Assembly: GCF_947631165.1 (NCBI RefSeq)
Contig: NZ_CANRKH010000007.1
Coordinates: 1-64,000 of the forward strand
Length of the DNA stretch: 64,000 nucleotides
Source of the DNA: an uncultured Dysosmobacter sp.
Lineage (GTDB): Bacteria; Bacillota; Clostridia; Oscillospirales; Oscillospiraceae
Direction of reading: 5' to 3'
Below, piece after piece: positions 42,044 to 51,200 of this stretch. Numbering within the stretch: position 1 is the stretch's first letter; every line of letters begins with the position of its first letter. The translations under genes and the position numbers were made by a program. The notes below the pieces were generated by a model. It was not told the origin of the DNA and did not search any database. It saw only the letters and a program-made list of their open reading frames with translations.

Positions 42044-43261
42044 TCATCCGATCAGATGGATCGTGCTTACAAAAATGCCCGCAGCAATAGCAGAAGTGAA
42101 CACGCCGGAAATATTAGCTCCCATGGCCACCGGCAGGATCATCGCAAACGGATTTTCATCCATGGCGGCATGCTGCGCTAATTTCGCCGTTGTCGGAACA
42201 CAGGAGACGCCTGCGATCCCGATCACCGGATTGAAATCATCGCCCCGGCGCTTGTAGATCCAATACATCACCCAGCCGCCAAAAAGTCCGCCGATCGCAG
42301 AGACCGCCAGCGCCATGATCCCCAGGATCAAGATCGTCAGGACCGTAGGATTCAGGATAGTAGAGGCTTCGCACAGAACGCCCAGGATCACTCCCAGGAA
42401 AAATGTCGCAAAGTAAGAAAGGCCCTCTTCCAGCAGTTCCGTATATTTTCCTATCTGAGCCTCCTTGACCGCCATGCCAATGAAAAATGAGAAAATCAGC
42501 GGCGAGGCCACCGGCAGCAGCAGGCACAGCACAAAACAGGAAACTACAATAAACACGAATTTGGAACGCTGGGATACTTCCGGCACCTCCACGTACATAT
42601 CGATCCCACGATACTTTTGGGGGATGAATGCCTTGATCAGGAATGGATATCCGCCATATGTCAGGCTGAGATACAGGTATGCGATAATGGAGATCGGCAC
42701 AAACAATTCCGGCGCCAGCATCAAAGAGGTGAAAAGGACCATGGGACCATCAGCGCCGCCGATGCTGGCCACCGCCGCGGCTGCCCCGGGCGGCAATCCA
42801 AATAAAAGGATGCCCGCCACCAGCGTCACGAACGTGCCAAGCTCCGCGAAAATGGCAATGATGATGGAGCTCCAGGGCTTGGCCAGAAGGTAGCTGATCT
42901 CGCTCCTCGCTCCAATGCCCATGAACACCAGACAGGCGATCAAGCCATTGGAAAATGTAAGGTTATAGATGGGCTGAAGGAAGTTGATCTGCATGATATC
43001 CATCAGTTCCACGGCGTCGGATACGAGCGGGTCCACGAACATGTTGCCGATGACCCCGGAATTCAGGAACATGATGCCCGCGTTCACAGACATCATAGCG
43101 ATCCCCATGGGGACCATGATCAGCGGCTCCAACGTTCTTTTGAAACCAAAATAGGCCAGGATAAAGCCAAGGACGATCAAGACAATCCGCGCCACGGACA
43201 CCACAGGCTCCATCGCAAAGAACGTACTGATCCCGGGGAACAGCTGAGACAGAATATCCAA
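42044..43261 (-). CDS. gcdB: Sodium-translocating decarboxylase, membrane beta subunit
   Basis: A 405-residue protein with about eleven transmembrane helices, of the OadB/GcdB/MmdB family. Conserved family blocks are visible: SNGLIACLVFMGIGARSEI region, ASIGGADGPMVLFTS (about 165-179, ion-site segment) and GVSCVPTTAKLAQ near the C-terminus, followed by ANISGVFTSAIAAG. It releases CO2 from carboxybiotin and exports Na+, saving the decarboxylation energy as a sodium gradient. The start is a TTG (43259-43261) abutting the stop of the tiny gene upstream, with AAAGGGGTGG before it. Confidence 0.92.
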   Translation of the reverse strand: MDILSQLFPGISTFFAMEPVVSVARIVLIVLGFILAYFGFKRTLEPLIMVPMGIAMMSVNAGIMFLNSGVIGNMFVDPLVSDAVELMDIMQINFLQPIYNLTFSNGLIACLVFMGIGARSEISYLLAKPWSSIIIAIFAELGTFVTLVAGILLFGLPPGAAAAVASIGGADGPMVLFTSLMLAPELFVPISIIAYLYLSLTYGGYPFLIKAFIPQKYRGIDMYVEVPEVSQRSKFVFIVVSCFVLCLLLPVASPLIFSFFIGMAVKEAQIGKYTELLEEGLSYFATFFLGVILGVLCEASTILNPTVLTILILGIMALAVSAIGGLFGGWVMYWIYKRRGDDFNPVIGIAGVSCVPTTAKLAQHAAMDENPFAMILPVAMGANISGVFTSAIAAGIFVSTIHLIG

Positions 43262-43381
43262 TTATTCCACCCCTTTCCCGCCAGACAGCAGCTTATTGAT
43301 CAGAACGATGATCCCCACAACGCCCAGGGAGATCACCGCGGTAGCCGCGTATGCCAGCAGCGCGTAGACTACGACATTCAT
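43262..43381 (-). CDS. Tiny single-helix protein, probable delta subunit of the decarboxylase
   Basis: A 39-residue protein (MNVVVYALLAYAATAVISL, then a hydrophobic run and INKLLSGGKG) too short for routine gene calling. It is a single transmembrane helix with a short positive tail, placed exactly between the alpha (ends two bases after its start) and beta (starts right after its stop) genes. OadG/GcdD delta subunits are small single-helix membrane proteins that hold alpha to beta; the usual cytoplasmic extension is missing here. Position and topology support the role; sequence similarity cannot be judged at this length. Confidence 0.7.
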   Translation of the reverse strand: MNVVVYALLAYAATAVISLGVVGIIVLINKLLSGGKGVE

Positions 43382-43383
43382 GG

Positions 43384-45156
43384 TCACTGCTCCTCCGATT
43401 CCACCGGATGCTCTCTGTTGTAATCCGCGATGATCCGGGGCAGGACCATCTGGTGATGCGGACAGATGCCCTTCGGATTTTGGTAGGCGGCGGCGGTAAA
43501 CGCCTGCAGATAGGAGCGCAGATCGCTCAAGCGAACGATCTCATCCACCATGCCGGCCGTGGCGCAGTATTCCGCATGAGATTTGTCCGCGTAGTCCTGG
43601 ATCAGCCGGTTCATTTTATCTATTGTGGGCTGCAGATCCTTGCCAGCCGCGTGGTCCTTCACCAGACGGCGGGCATACATGGCCGCCGCAGCCGTTTCAC
43701 CATGCATGACATAGATCTCCGTTGCGGCCGTACCCAGAGAGAACGCATTGGTGTCGTTGCCCTGCGGACCGCCAAGAACGTAATGCGCGGCGGCCGTGCC
43801 TTTCCGCATAGTGACCTCCAGCATGGGCAGATCGGAATTCTGGATGGAGTAGATCAGGCTCTGCCCCAATCCCAGCAGCTCGGCCCGCTCTGCTTCATTG
43901 CCCACGTCGATACCGGAGGTATCCTGCAGCCAGATCATGGGGATGCGGTCTCTTGCGCACAGCGTCACAAACTCGCTCATTTTAATGAGGCCCTGGCGAT
44001 AGAGCTTTCCTCCCACGCCTAAAGCGTCCTCGCGGTACTCGGGATAATCCAGCAGGAATCCCTGGACATTTGCCACGATGCCCGTCAGCATACCGTCGAT
44101 CTTGGCCAGGCCGGTGACCATCTCCGGTCCATAGCCCTTTTTATACTCCATGAATTCAGAGCCGTCCACCAGGCGGGCAATCACATCATAGATCTCATAG
44201 GGTCTCTTGTGATTGGCGGGAAACAGCGAATACAGGTCATCGGCGGGATAGGCGGGTTCCTTCGGCTGGGATACCCGGAAGAATTCAGGATCAAAGGCCG
44301 GCGTATATCCAATATACTTGCGAATGGCCTCCAGCACGCCTTCCTCGCTTCCGTAGACCTCCCGGATAAATCCGGTCTCATCATGGTGGATGGATACGGT
44401 CCCGGGAATGTCCTGCTTCAAGCCCTTCTGCGCTTCGATCAGCGCCATGGCGGCCTCCTGATCCACATGGCCCTTCGGCGACATACCGCCTACGATACCG
44501 GCGCCGCCCACCGCCATATTGGCGTCCTTATGAGCGACCAGGATCGTGGGGCTGATGGAGTGATAGCCGCCGCCGGCGGGGTTCGTCCCATAAATGCCGA
44601 CAATGACAGGGATGCCCAATTGATTCAGTTGGGCGTTCCGGTAAAACGGCGTACCGCCTCCCCGACGGTCCGGATAGACCTTTTCCTGCTCATCCATCTT
44701 TACGCCGGAGCAATTCAAAAGATAGATCAGCGGGATCCGCAGACGTTTTGCCGTGTCAGAAGCCCGCAGCAAATTCTCAGCCTGCCCAGGGACCCAGGCG
44801 CCCGCCATTTTCTTGTTATCCGAGGCGACGATTACAGCCCACCGGCCATTGACACGGGCCAGGCCCTTGACAATATTGGTGGACCCATTGGGATTGCCCC
44901 GGGGATTGAACAGGCTGTTCAGTGGATGCCAGGTTCCCTCATCGATAAGCTTTTCAATGCGCTGCATCGCGCAAAGCTGGCCGGCGCTATTCAGATCAGC
45001 CGTGGGCTTTCCAGCCTCCAGGATCTCTTCCGCTTTCTTTTTCAGCGCATCCTCAGCGCCGCTCAGAAGTTCTTTGTTCTCTTCATCAACTGCGAAAAGA
45101 GGCTCGCCGACAGCTTCCATATGCTGAAAGTAGCGCGGCATAGAGTATTCGTTCAT
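43384..45156 (-). CDS. gcdA: Glutaconyl-CoA decarboxylase, carboxyltransferase alpha subunit
   Basis: 590 residues, the length of GcdA (about 587) rather than MmdA (about 515). Both crotonase-like carboxyltransferase halves are present: KKMAGAWVPGQAENLL and NPAGGGYHSISPTILVAH in the first, MIWLQDTSGIDVGNEAE and HYVLGGPQGNDTNAFSLG in the second. It moves the carboxyl group of glutaconyl-CoA to biotin, giving crotonyl-CoA. The frame extends upstream to 45276, but ATG 45156 with AAAGGAGGACC is the evident start. A related acyl-CoA carboxyltransferase with another substrate cannot be excluded, though CoA-transferase genes next door favour glutaconyl-CoA. Confidence 0.9.
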   Translation of the reverse strand: MNEYSMPRYFQHMEAVGEPLFAVDEENKELLSGAEDALKKKAEEILEAGKPTADLNSAGQLCAMQRIEKLIDEGTWHPLNSLFNPRGNPNGSTNIVKGLARVNGRWAVIVASDNKKMAGAWVPGQAENLLRASDTAKRLRIPLIYLLNCSGVKMDEQEKVYPDRRGGGTPFYRNAQLNQLGIPVIVGIYGTNPAGGGYHSISPTILVAHKDANMAVGGAGIVGGMSPKGHVDQEAAMALIEAQKGLKQDIPGTVSIHHDETGFIREVYGSEEGVLEAIRKYIGYTPAFDPEFFRVSQPKEPAYPADDLYSLFPANHKRPYEIYDVIARLVDGSEFMEYKKGYGPEMVTGLAKIDGMLTGIVANVQGFLLDYPEYREDALGVGGKLYRQGLIKMSEFVTLCARDRIPMIWLQDTSGIDVGNEAERAELLGLGQSLIYSIQNSDLPMLEVTMRKGTAAAHYVLGGPQGNDTNAFSLGTAATEIYVMHGETAAAAMYARRLVKDHAAGKDLQPTIDKMNRLIQDYADKSHAEYCATAGMVDEIVRLSDLRSYLQAFTAAAYQNPKGICPHHQMVLPRIIADYNREHPVESEEQ

Positions 45157-45215
45157 CAAATGGTCCTCCTTTTCGGACTGTATAATTTCAGATTCTGTTG
45201 AACAGCGTAAACGGT

Positions 45216-45989
45216 TCACTCTTTTCCGATGTAAAGGCGGCTGGGATCGATCTGGTTGCGGAGAATCTCCAAGCACTCCTCTTCAGGCGGCTGAGATTCC
45301 ACAGCTCTGGATATATCGATCTCAAAGCCCGTATTTTCCTGGATCTCCTGTGGTGTGACGCCCGGAAAATACTCAGCCACATACATCCGCTTTGTCTGTT
45401 CATCGAATCGCATCAAGCCCAGATTCGTGATCACCACTTGCGGTCCGCGATCCTCTGGCAGGCCCTTTTTCCGGCGTCCGTCCGGCCCGTCGATCCAGCC
45501 CGGGCTGGTCAAATAGTCCACCTTTTCCACAAAACGGCGCTTCTGGTGCTGCATCATTAGGACGGTGTTGACATAGGTGGCGATGCCGTTGGCGCCGCCG
45601 CTGCCTGAAAACCGTGCGGAGGGATGATGATAGTCTCCAATGGAGGTGGAATTCAGATTGCCATAGGGATCGACCTGCGCTCCGCCCAAAAAGCCCAGAT
45701 CCATCAGCGGCTTACGCAGATTGTTGTTCTGCATCCCAAAATACCGGAAGGTCTCCCCCAGGGTTGAAGCGCCATTAGAAAAGCGCAGGTCCGCGACGCT
45801 GGTGGGCGCCTCGATCGGACAGCCGTCGATCATACCGCTCTCCACCAGAAGGCAGCAGTTGGGCGCGTAAGTCCGCTTTGCCAAAGACGCGCCTACCAGC
45901 GGGAGGCCCGTGCCCACGATCACACGCTGTCCATCCTTGATCTGACGCGCGATCATAATGACCTGCATTTCCTTATTTGTGTAGCTCAT
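45216..45989 (-). CDS. gctB: Glutaconate CoA-transferase-like, beta subunit
   Basis: A 257-residue class I CoA-transferase subunit. The catalytic glutamate that forms the CoA thioester is probably Glu50 in CLLVESGMIDG. Other family blocks are FGMQNNNLRKPLMDLGFLGGAQVD and SGSGGANGIATY, an oxyanion-type glycine loop. With the alpha subunit it exchanges CoA between acetyl-CoA and a dicarboxylate such as glutaconate. The start overlaps the alpha stop by four bases (ATGA). GctAB-like pairs act on several acids, so substrate is an inference from the linked decarboxylase. Confidence 0.87.
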   Translation of the reverse strand: MSYTNKEMQVIMIARQIKDGQRVIVGTGLPLVGASLAKRTYAPNCCLLVESGMIDGCPIEAPTSVADLRFSNGASTLGETFRYFGMQNNNLRKPLMDLGFLGGAQVDPYGNLNSTSIGDYHHPSARFSGSGGANGIATYVNTVLMMQHQKRRFVEKVDYLTSPGWIDGPDGRRKKGLPEDRGPQVVITNLGLMRFDEQTKRMYVAEYFPGVTPQEIQENTGFEIDISRAVESQPPEEECLEILRNQIDPSRLYIGKE

Positions 45990-46954
45990 GCTTTCCCTCC
46001 TTCCGATTCCAGCGCAACGGTAAAGTTCATACCCTTGCGGACGCGCAGATCCATCAGGCGCTTGGTCCCCAAGCGCTCCAAATATGCGTAGTGATCGGCA
46101 GGCTCTTGGACCCAGCTCTTCAGGAACTCCTCATACAGCCCGTCCTCTCTGCTGACTTTGTCGTAATATTTCAAAAAGTTCCGGTCATAATCATAGTAAT
46201 TATAGACCTGAGAGGGATGTGCGCCGAACGGCGCCAGGACGATGGCGTCGGGAATGATGCAGGAGATCTGATTCAGCCCAGGCTCTCTGCGGATCTCCTG
46301 CTCCGTGACGATCTCCTCGCAGCTAATGATGACATGTCTTGCACCCAGGGCCATATCCAGATCGTTGAACACAGCGCCCTCGATGCGGCATGTCCCATCC
46401 AGTGCCGCCTTCTGCACATGGATCAGCGCCACGTCGATATCGGGAACAGGGATGTAGCACAGCTGATCGCCGGGCTTGAAGGGATTTTCGGCGATCTTGC
46501 ACTTCTGCGGCGGAAGCTTGGGATGCTTGGCCCGTACCTCCTCACTGATGCCGACCTTATCCACCAAGTCGCTGCCCAGCATATGCTTGACCGCGATGAA
46601 GGGGAATCCCAGCGCCGCAGCGTGATAGAGCGCGGCATGGATATCCAGGGAATAGTCCTCAAAAAGGATCTTTCCCTCCTCCACATATTTCCGGTACCTG
46701 CGCGACACGTTGGTATAGCCGGAGTTTGCGCAGTAAGAATTGATATACGCCGTGCAGCAGTCCGCGCCGATCAGCATATCCGCATCGCCGCCGGAAGCGG
46801 CGCCATGCAGATAAAGGCCGGTCCTGCCCTGACGAATGATCTCCCGCACCAGTGCATAGGGCTTCCGGTTGGTGGTGCAGCCGCCGATACAGATGCTGTC
46901 TCCATCATGAACATACGTTGAAACAGCTGCTTCCAGGGACATGATCTTGCTCAT
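45986..46954 (-). CDS. gctA: Glutaconate CoA-transferase-like, alpha subunit
   Basis: A 322-residue class I CoA-transferase alpha subunit, with an early ICIGGCTTNRKPYALVREIIRQG block (GG loop near residue 25) and a middle segment CYIPVPDIDVALIHVQKA typical of GctA. It pairs with GctB, encoded right after it with a four-base overlap. The frame could begin at TTG 46981, but ATG 46954, ten bases after GGGGGA, is a better start. The substrate is probably an unsaturated C5 dicarboxylate taken up by the TRAP system. Confidence 0.87.
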   Translation of the reverse strand: MSKIMSLEAAVSTYVHDGDSICIGGCTTNRKPYALVREIIRQGRTGLYLHGAASGGDADMLIGADCCTAYINSYCANSGYTNVSRRYRKYVEEGKILFEDYSLDIHAALYHAAALGFPFIAVKHMLGSDLVDKVGISEEVRAKHPKLPPQKCKIAENPFKPGDQLCYIPVPDIDVALIHVQKAALDGTCRIEGAVFNDLDMALGARHVIISCEEIVTEQEIRREPGLNQISCIIPDAIVLAPFGAHPSQVYNYYDYDRNFLKYYDKVSREDGLYEEFLKSWVQEPADHYAYLERLGTKRLMDLRVRKGMNFTVALESEGGKA

Positions 46955-46977
46955 ATCAGGCAGTTCCCCCTTCCCCG

Positions 46978-47751
46978 TCAACGGCCCTTGAATACAGGCT
47001 CCCGCTTCTCCAGGAAGGAAGAGGTAGCCTCGTTTTTATCCTCGGTGGCCCACAGCTTGCCAATGCACGCCGCCTCGAAGTCGATCTTATCCAGGCTGTT
47101 TTTCTCGGCCTCGATCATGCACTGCTTGGCATACTGGATCGCCAGCGGGGACTTTGAGGCGATCTCCTTTGCGATCTGCCGGGCGCGGGGAAGCAGATCC
47201 TCACGGGTCAAGATCTCGTCGACCAATCCGATCCGCATCGCCTCTGTGGCAGTGATGCGCTCACCGGTATAGACCATTTTGCGGGCCGTGCCGTTGAAGC
47301 ACCGGGCGGTGAAATGCTGGGTCAGGCCCAGGATCCCCATGTTGATCTCACCTAAATTGAACTTAGCTTCAGGAACGCAGAGACGAATATCGCAGCAGAT
47401 AGCAAGACCCACACCGCCGCCGAACGCGGAACCGTTCAGCGCACAGATCACGGGCTTGGGGAAGTTGTAAAGGTAGGCACGGACATTGTTGTTCCGTTCA
47501 GTATACAGCGGGCCGGTTTCGCCATCCAGCGCGGTGAACTCCTTGACATCGGACCCGCCCACGAACAGCTTCTCGCCTTCCGCCGTCAGGATCAGGACGC
47601 GGATGGCCTTATTTTTGCTCAGCTTATACAGCGCCTCATATAATTCTCCGTAATCATCAGAGCCCAGGGCGTTTACTGGGGGCTTGTTGATGGTGATGGT
47701 CGCAATGCCGAGTTCTTCTTCAAGCTCGACTTTGATCGTATCAAATTTCAT
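46978..47751 (-). CDS. Crotonase-family enzyme (enoyl-CoA hydratase/isomerase-like)
   Basis: A 257-residue crotonase-fold enzyme. Oxyanion-hole residues are in FVGGSDVKEF (about 62-71) and NGSAFGGGVGLAICCDIRL (about 108-126). The first catalytic Glu of hydratases is kept (NLGEINMGILG), but the position of the second, normally Glu before the MVLTG-like segment, is Lys here (ARKMVYTGERI), so standard hydratase chemistry is doubtful. It may isomerise or hydrate an intermediate between CoA activation and decarboxylation. ATG 47751 with TGAGGAAA upstream is preferred to ATG 47772, which lacks a ribosome-binding site. Confidence 0.85.
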   Translation of the reverse strand: MKFDTIKVELEEELGIATITINKPPVNALGSDDYGELYEALYKLSKNKAIRVLILTAEGEKLFVGGSDVKEFTALDGETGPLYTERNNNVRAYLYNFPKPVICALNGSAFGGGVGLAICCDIRLCVPEAKFNLGEINMGILGLTQHFTARCFNGTARKMVYTGERITATEAMRIGLVDEILTREDLLPRARQIAKEIASKSPLAIQYAKQCMIEAEKNSLDKIDFEAACIGKLWATEDKNEATSSFLEKREPVFKGR

Positions 47752-47764
47752 GGTTTCCTCACTT

Positions 47765-49660
47765 TCACTCATTTGCCGCTTGCACGGTTTTTCTTTTCTT
47801 CATTTGACCAAGAAGCACGATGACAAACAGGACGATACCGATGATGTCGGTGATCGAGCCCGGATAGAGCATGCAGAAGCCGCCGACCAGCAGCATCACG
47901 CACTCCAAAATATTCGCTTTTCTGAGGAAATACCGCTGGGAGCCTGCAGAGATCGCAATCACGCCGATCACGCTGGTCACCAGGGCAGATATCAGCGTCA
48001 CGGCCTGCACGTTCTGGAGGATCAGCACTGGCTGATAGACAAACATGAACGGCAGGACAAAGAGCACGATGCTCATCTTGCAGGAGGTGACTGCCACATT
48101 CAGCGGCTTGGATTTGGAGATGCCCGCCGCCACATAGGAGGCCAGGGCCACGGGAGGCGTAATGTTGGAGAGAACGCCGAAATACATCACGAACAGGTGC
48201 GCCGCGATTTCAGGCACACCTAGGCGGATGATGGCAGGCGCCGCCAGAACGGCCAGGATGATGTAGCAGGCCGTGACAGGCAGGCCCATGCCCAGGATCA
48301 CGCAGGCGATAGCGGTATACAGCAGCAGCAGGAACAAAGAGCCGCCGGCCAGATCCACCAGCGCGCTGGAAAGCGTCAGGCCAAGTCCGGTCAGGGAGAT
48401 GACGCCAACGATGATGCCGGCGCAGGCACAGGCCGCGATAATGGAAACAGCCTGCCGGGAACCATCCACCAGGATGTCGAACAACATCTTCAGGTAGCCG
48501 CGGATATCCCGCTCCTTCCCCAGCTTCTGAACGCCGTAAAGCACCACGATAGACCAGAAGCCCCAAAAAGCCGCTCTCTGTGCGGAGGTCTTGGCGATGC
48601 AGATGAAATAGATCAGGATCAGCATCGGGATGATATACAAATAGCCTTCCTTCATGACGGCCTTGAACTTTGGAAGCTGATCCTTGGGCATACCCACCAG
48701 ATTCTGCCGACCAGCAATGAAGTCCACAGAGAACAGGATCGCCATGTAGTAAAGTATCGCCGGCAGAGCCGCTGCCGCAATGATGGTCGAATACGCCACG
48801 CCTAGGTTTTCCGCCATGATGAACGCTGCCGCGCCCATGACCGGCGGCATGATGAGACCGCCGCTGGCGGAGACCGCCTCGATGGCTCCGGCATCATCAG
48901 CGGAATATCCCGTCTGCTTCATGAGCGGAATGGCGATCGAGCCAACACCTGCGACGTTTGCCACGGCGCTGCCGGAGATCATACCCATAAGGCCGCTGCC
49001 TACCACCGCGACCTTGGCGGTGCCGCCGCGGAACCTGCCGCAGACGCTGTACGCCAGCTGCAGGAAAAATTCACCGCCGCCGGTCTTTTCCAGCGCCGCG
49101 CCAAACAGCACGAACAGGAACACCGTGGTCGCGCTGGCGCCGATGGTCGTTCCAAACACGCCCTCTGTGGTCAGGAACAAATGCGTGGACAGCCATTCCA
49201 GATCAATGGCCCGGTGCTGCAGGAAGCCCGGCAGGTTTCCAAGCATAGCATAGGCGATAAAGATAACCGCGATGATAGGCATTGCTGCTCCCAGGGATCT
49301 GCGGCAGGACTCCAATACCAAAAGCACGGCCACGCAGCTCACGATCACGTCCATCGTAGACGGGTTGCCGCCGCGATACGCCAGTGCGTCCAGTTCCATG
49401 ATGAAATAGGTGCAGCAGAGAATGATGCCGACGGTACAGGCAAGGTCGATGAGAAACATCACCTTGTTCTCTTTAAAATCCGGCCGTCCTTCTTTTTTCT
49501 TCAAGACCGGATACACCATAAAGGCCATGCCCAAGCCCAAAGCAACGTGGACCGCCCGCAGGGTCTGTGTAGCGATAGGCCGCAGACCGCCGTAAATTTG
49601 AATGACGGCCAGAATAAGTCCCAGCACTATGGTGATTTTTGTGCGCCATTTAGGTGCCAT
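47765..49660 (-). CDS. TRAP transporter fused permease (TAXI type)
   Basis: A 631-residue membrane protein combining the small (DctQ-like, N-terminal four helices) and large (DctM-like) subunits of a tripartite ATP-independent transporter. Typical blocks: FGAALEKTGGGEFFLQLA, GSGLMGMISGSAVANVAGVG (about 223-242), ASGGLIMPPVMGAAAFIMAE (about 263-282) and SNITPPVALASYVAAG near the C-terminal third. It imports an organic acid driven by the sodium gradient, which the decarboxylase of this operon helps to maintain. AAAGGAGAA precedes ATG 49660. Its partner is the TAXI binding protein just upstream. Confidence 0.92.
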   Translation of the reverse strand: MAPKWRTKITIVLGLILAVIQIYGGLRPIATQTLRAVHVALGLGMAFMVYPVLKKKEGRPDFKENKVMFLIDLACTVGIILCCTYFIMELDALAYRGGNPSTMDVIVSCVAVLLVLESCRRSLGAAMPIIAVIFIAYAMLGNLPGFLQHRAIDLEWLSTHLFLTTEGVFGTTIGASATTVFLFVLFGAALEKTGGGEFFLQLAYSVCGRFRGGTAKVAVVGSGLMGMISGSAVANVAGVGSIAIPLMKQTGYSADDAGAIEAVSASGGLIMPPVMGAAAFIMAENLGVAYSTIIAAAALPAILYYMAILFSVDFIAGRQNLVGMPKDQLPKFKAVMKEGYLYIIPMLILIYFICIAKTSAQRAAFWGFWSIVVLYGVQKLGKERDIRGYLKMLFDILVDGSRQAVSIIAACACAGIIVGVISLTGLGLTLSSALVDLAGGSLFLLLLYTAIACVILGMGLPVTACYIILAVLAAPAIIRLGVPEIAAHLFVMYFGVLSNITPPVALASYVAAGISKSKPLNVAVTSCKMSIVLFVLPFMFVYQPVLILQNVQAVTLISALVTSVIGVIAISAGSQRYFLRKANILECVMLLVGGFCMLYPGSITDIIGIVLFVIVLLGQMKKRKTVQAANE

Positions 49661-49694
49661 AGAAGTTCTCCTTTCCGTATGCGAGGTTTAGCCC

Positions 49695-49737
49695 GCTCCT
49701 TCTGCTCCGCCGGTCCCGCCGGCAAAACAGAAGGAGC
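49695..49737 (-). terminator. Stem-loop between binding-protein and permease genes
   Basis: A perfect 10-bp stem GCTCCTTCTG/CAGAAGGAGC (49695-49704 with 49728-49737) with a GC-rich inner hairpin. It lacks a long T run, so it is more likely a 3'-end stabiliser that raises binding-protein mRNA level than a full terminator. Confidence 0.55.
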
Positions 49738-49760
49738 CAGGCCGGAATGTCTCAGCGAGG

Positions 49761-50828
49761 TCAGGCCAGCGGATCCTCGATGGTGATGTCATGATCCGCG
49801 AACCACTTGACCGCGCCGGGGTGCGGCGTAATGGTGCAGCCCTCCGCCAGACCGCCCTCCAGGGTGTACTCGGCGCCAGAGGTAGAGATCTCAGTGAGTT
49901 CATCGCTATGCTGGTAGATCGTCTCCAAAATCGCGTAGACCGCCTCGTCGGAAACCGCTTCATTGACTGTGTAAGCAGTGATGAAGCCGGCTGTGGTGAC
50001 GTCCTCCGTCTGGCCCTTATAGGTGCCCGCCGGGATCGTGACGTACTTCATGGCAGCTGCCAATGCGGGGTTTGTCTCCTCCATCTTCTCGATAGAGCCA
50101 TCAGGAACAGAGAGAATCCGCACATCCATGCTCTGAGAGAGATTCAGCAGTCCAGAGACCAGAATGCCGCCGGAATACACCGCGGCGTCAGCGGTGCCAT
50201 CCTGCAAAGCCTCGGTGCCCTGGTCTTGGTTCACGGAAACGATCTCGATGTCATCCAAGGTAACGCCGCCCAACTGGAGCAGACCATTGCCCACGATATG
50301 GCGGACGCCGCTGCCGACCACGCCGATGGCAACGCGCTTGCCCTTCAGGTCCTCAATGCTGTGAATGTCAGAATCGGCGGGAACAGCGATCTGTCCGATG
50401 GAATAGTGTCCGCCGCACATCCAGCGCAGATTTTCGTATTTCTCGCCCTGGAACAGGTCCTGGCCTATGACCGCGTCATGGTCAGCAGGCGGCTGGGTCA
50501 TACCGATATCCAGCCGGTTCGCTCCGGTCAGACGCATGTTCTCCACCGTTCCGTTGGTGGAGGAAGCGGTCATATTGATATTCGTGTACTTTGTCACCAG
50601 ATTCGCAATGCCGCTGCCCAGCACATACCATGTACCGCCCGCGCCGGCGGTACCGATCACCAGGCTGGTGGAAGGGCTGTCGATCTTATCGGTGGCGGCA
50701 GCGGGTTCCTCTGCAGCGGGGGCATCCGTCTTGGGCGTATCTGTGGTGGTCTTGCTACCGCAGGCAGCTAATGACAATACCATTGCGATTGTCAAAAACA
50801 GAGCGAGAGCCTTTTTCATCTTTTTCAT
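49761..50828 (-). CDS. TAXI-family TRAP transporter solute-binding lipoprotein
   Basis: A 355-residue exported protein: signal peptide with lipobox LSLAAC (Cys23), Thr/Pro/Ala-rich linker, then the TAXI fold with VIGTAGAGGTWYVLGSGIANLV and DLKGKRVAIGVVGSGVRHI. It delivers a carboxylic acid, or glutamate-like ligand, to the fused permease. Lipidation anchors it, as is common in Gram-positive bacteria. It is the first gene of the organic-acid operon and divergent from the LysR gene. The frame opens at 50879, but ATG 50828 follows AGGGAGG with good spacing. Confidence 0.9.
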   Translation of the reverse strand: MKKMKKALALFLTIAMVLSLAACGSKTTTDTPKTDAPAAEEPAAATDKIDSPSTSLVIGTAGAGGTWYVLGSGIANLVTKYTNINMTASSTNGTVENMRLTGANRLDIGMTQPPADHDAVIGQDLFQGEKYENLRWMCGGHYSIGQIAVPADSDIHSIEDLKGKRVAIGVVGSGVRHIVGNGLLQLGGVTLDDIEIVSVNQDQGTEALQDGTADAAVYSGGILVSGLLNLSQSMDVRILSVPDGSIEKMEETNPALAAAMKYVTIPAGTYKGQTEDVTTAGFITAYTVNEAVSDEAVYAILETIYQHSDELTEISTSGAEYTLEGGLAEGCTITPHPGAVKWFADHDITIEDPLA

Positions 50829-51200
50829 ACTAATACCTCCCTTTTTTTGTAGCGGACAGCCCGCGGCCGTTCGGGTCATCCGAATATCTTACAGTCCTCA
50901 TATGCGGACCATAATACTAAAAAATCTCAGATGTTCTGCCATAAATCCAGCGGCTCGCCTGCGCTTTGGAGATGTCGCAAAACAGGGGACCGTGACTTGA
51001 CAACTTCGTTCTAAGGGACTATCCTTAACTTCAAAGGTATATGTTTCAACGAAATCAACAATTAATCTTTATGTTTATTTCTCCGATATGTAAATATTAA
51101 CACATTCATTTTCAGAAAAAAATTATATCTAACTTATCGTTTCGTTCCAAATAATGAAACAAAGCAGAGCCCGCAGCTATACGCAAAAGAGGTGCAAATC
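50829..51200. other. Divergent control region of the organic-acid operon with a LysR-type site
   Basis: No gene in 372 bases. A perfect inverted repeat TAAGG-N6-CCTTA at 51012-51027 has the size of a LysR-type operator (T-N11-A form). Further right, AT-rich sequence with TTTCGTTCC and AATGAAAC (about 51139-51162) forms a weaker inverted repeat. I could not fix -35/-10 boxes with confidence for either direction. Confidence 0.5.
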
